Source: Acidobacteriota bacterium
GTDB taxonomy: Bacteria; Acidobacteriota; Vicinamibacteria; Vicinamibacterales; UBA2999
DNA length: 13,499 nt
Reading direction: 5' to 3'
NCBI GenBank assembly: GCA_013140955.1
Contig: JABFRY010000479.1
Coordinates: 1 to 13,499, forward strand
Shown: positions 13,353 through 13,499 of the stretch, piece after piece
How the letters are laid out: every line of letters begins with the position of its first letter
How positions within the stretch are numbered: position 1 is the first letter of the stretch
Program-made: the position numbers and the translations under genes
The notes under the pieces: generated by a model
The model's database searches: none
Seen by the model: the letters and a program-made list of their open reading frames with translations, nothing else
Told to the model about the DNA's origin: nothing

Positions 13353-13499
13353 GTGTATGCCCTTGGGACTCACGCCACCTACGGATGCGCCCACCGGGGT
13401 GCGTGCTGCCGGGCTGGCTGGGACATCCCCGTCGAGCCCGCCCTGGTGCCGCTGCTCCGTGCCGCGGTCGATGCCGGGCGGCTTCCCTCCGAGCCGCCC
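13353..13499 (+). CDS. YkgJ-family cysteine cluster protein, N-terminal part only
   Basis: The frame runs off the right edge after 49 residues. The sequence GTHATYGCAHRGACCRAGWD followed by IPVE has the C-x5-CC spacing (C12, C18, C19) and the CC-x-x-GWDIPV context of YkgJ-like proteins, which bind zinc or an iron-sulfur cluster through a cysteine cluster; the remaining cysteines would lie beyond the window. Biochemical role of the family is poorly known. The start is uncertain: GTG 13353 is favoured because GACAAT ends 9 nt upstream, but TTG 13347 and TTG 13311 are in frame after a TAG at 13308-13310. It is divergent from the desaturase across a dyad-rich spacer. Confidence 0.75.
   Translation, partial: MYALGTHATYGCAHRGACCRAGWDIPVEPALVPLLRAAVDAGRLPSEPP

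Noticed and set aside
1..13499. Search for CRISPR arrays, tandem repeats, tRNA/rRNA, IS ends, toxin-antitoxin or defence genes
   Set aside because: No regularly spaced repeats, tRNA-like cloverleafs, transposase motifs or nuclease/toxin motifs were seen by reading; apart from the foldback arm, the genes are housekeeping or envelope types.

Overview
This is a GC-rich, tightly packed bacterial window of 13.5 kb with ordinary chromosomal gene content and no RNA gene, IS element, CRISPR array or phage gene that I could see. The gene set and style (E. coli-type MsrA, a PhoD phosphatase with a Tat-like leader, a TIGR00300-type ornithine cyclodeaminase, a YkgJ-like cysteine cluster protein, many starts without Shine-Dalgarno) suggest an environmental Acidobacteriota, perhaps of the Vicinamibacteria/Luteitalea type. 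That placement is inference and is not proven by any marker here.

Layout. 38-1549 (-): a PhoD-family phosphatase whose 3' end is replaced by an inverted copy of its own core (1-84 mirrors 1069-1152). 1717-4408 (+): a small exported CxxC/His-rich protein followed by a ZnuD-like TonB-dependent receptor, probably a metal-uptake pair with a strong hairpin between the genes. 4398-5336 (-): an RluA-family pseudouridine synthase, convergent with the receptor. 5394-6026 (+): msrA, divergent from the synthase. 6081-6518 (+): an unrecognised 145-aa protein behind a TATAAT box. 6529-7377 (-): a tandem-rhodanese mercaptopyruvate sulfurtransferase. 7441-8387 (+): a 52-aa membrane peptide overlapping by 4 bp a RodZ-like HTH/membrane protein. 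8451-9326 (-): HtpX. 9383-10612 (-): the ornithine cyclodeaminase-like protein. 10616-12270 (-): a histidine kinase/response regulator pair with a GTGA overlap. 12343-13224 (-): an acyl-CoA delta-9 desaturase. 13353-end (+): the start of a cysteine cluster protein. The longest gene-free stretches are 1550-1716 and 13225-13352, both divergent promoter regions; no gap exceeds 300 bases.

How the genes work together. Three loose themes appear: envelope and metal import (CxxC peptide plus receptor), protein and membrane quality control (MsrA, HtpX, desaturase, a kinase with almost no extracytoplasmic domain), and sulfur/amino-acid metabolism (sulfurtransferase, ornithine cyclodeaminase). I see no defence island or clearly new multi-gene system. 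The signals most worth a second look are the foldback inverted repeat at the left edge, the recurring -10-like hexamer 6-9 nt before start codons (likely leaderless mRNAs), the receptor leader hairpin, and the pairing of a sensor-poor kinase with a desaturase.
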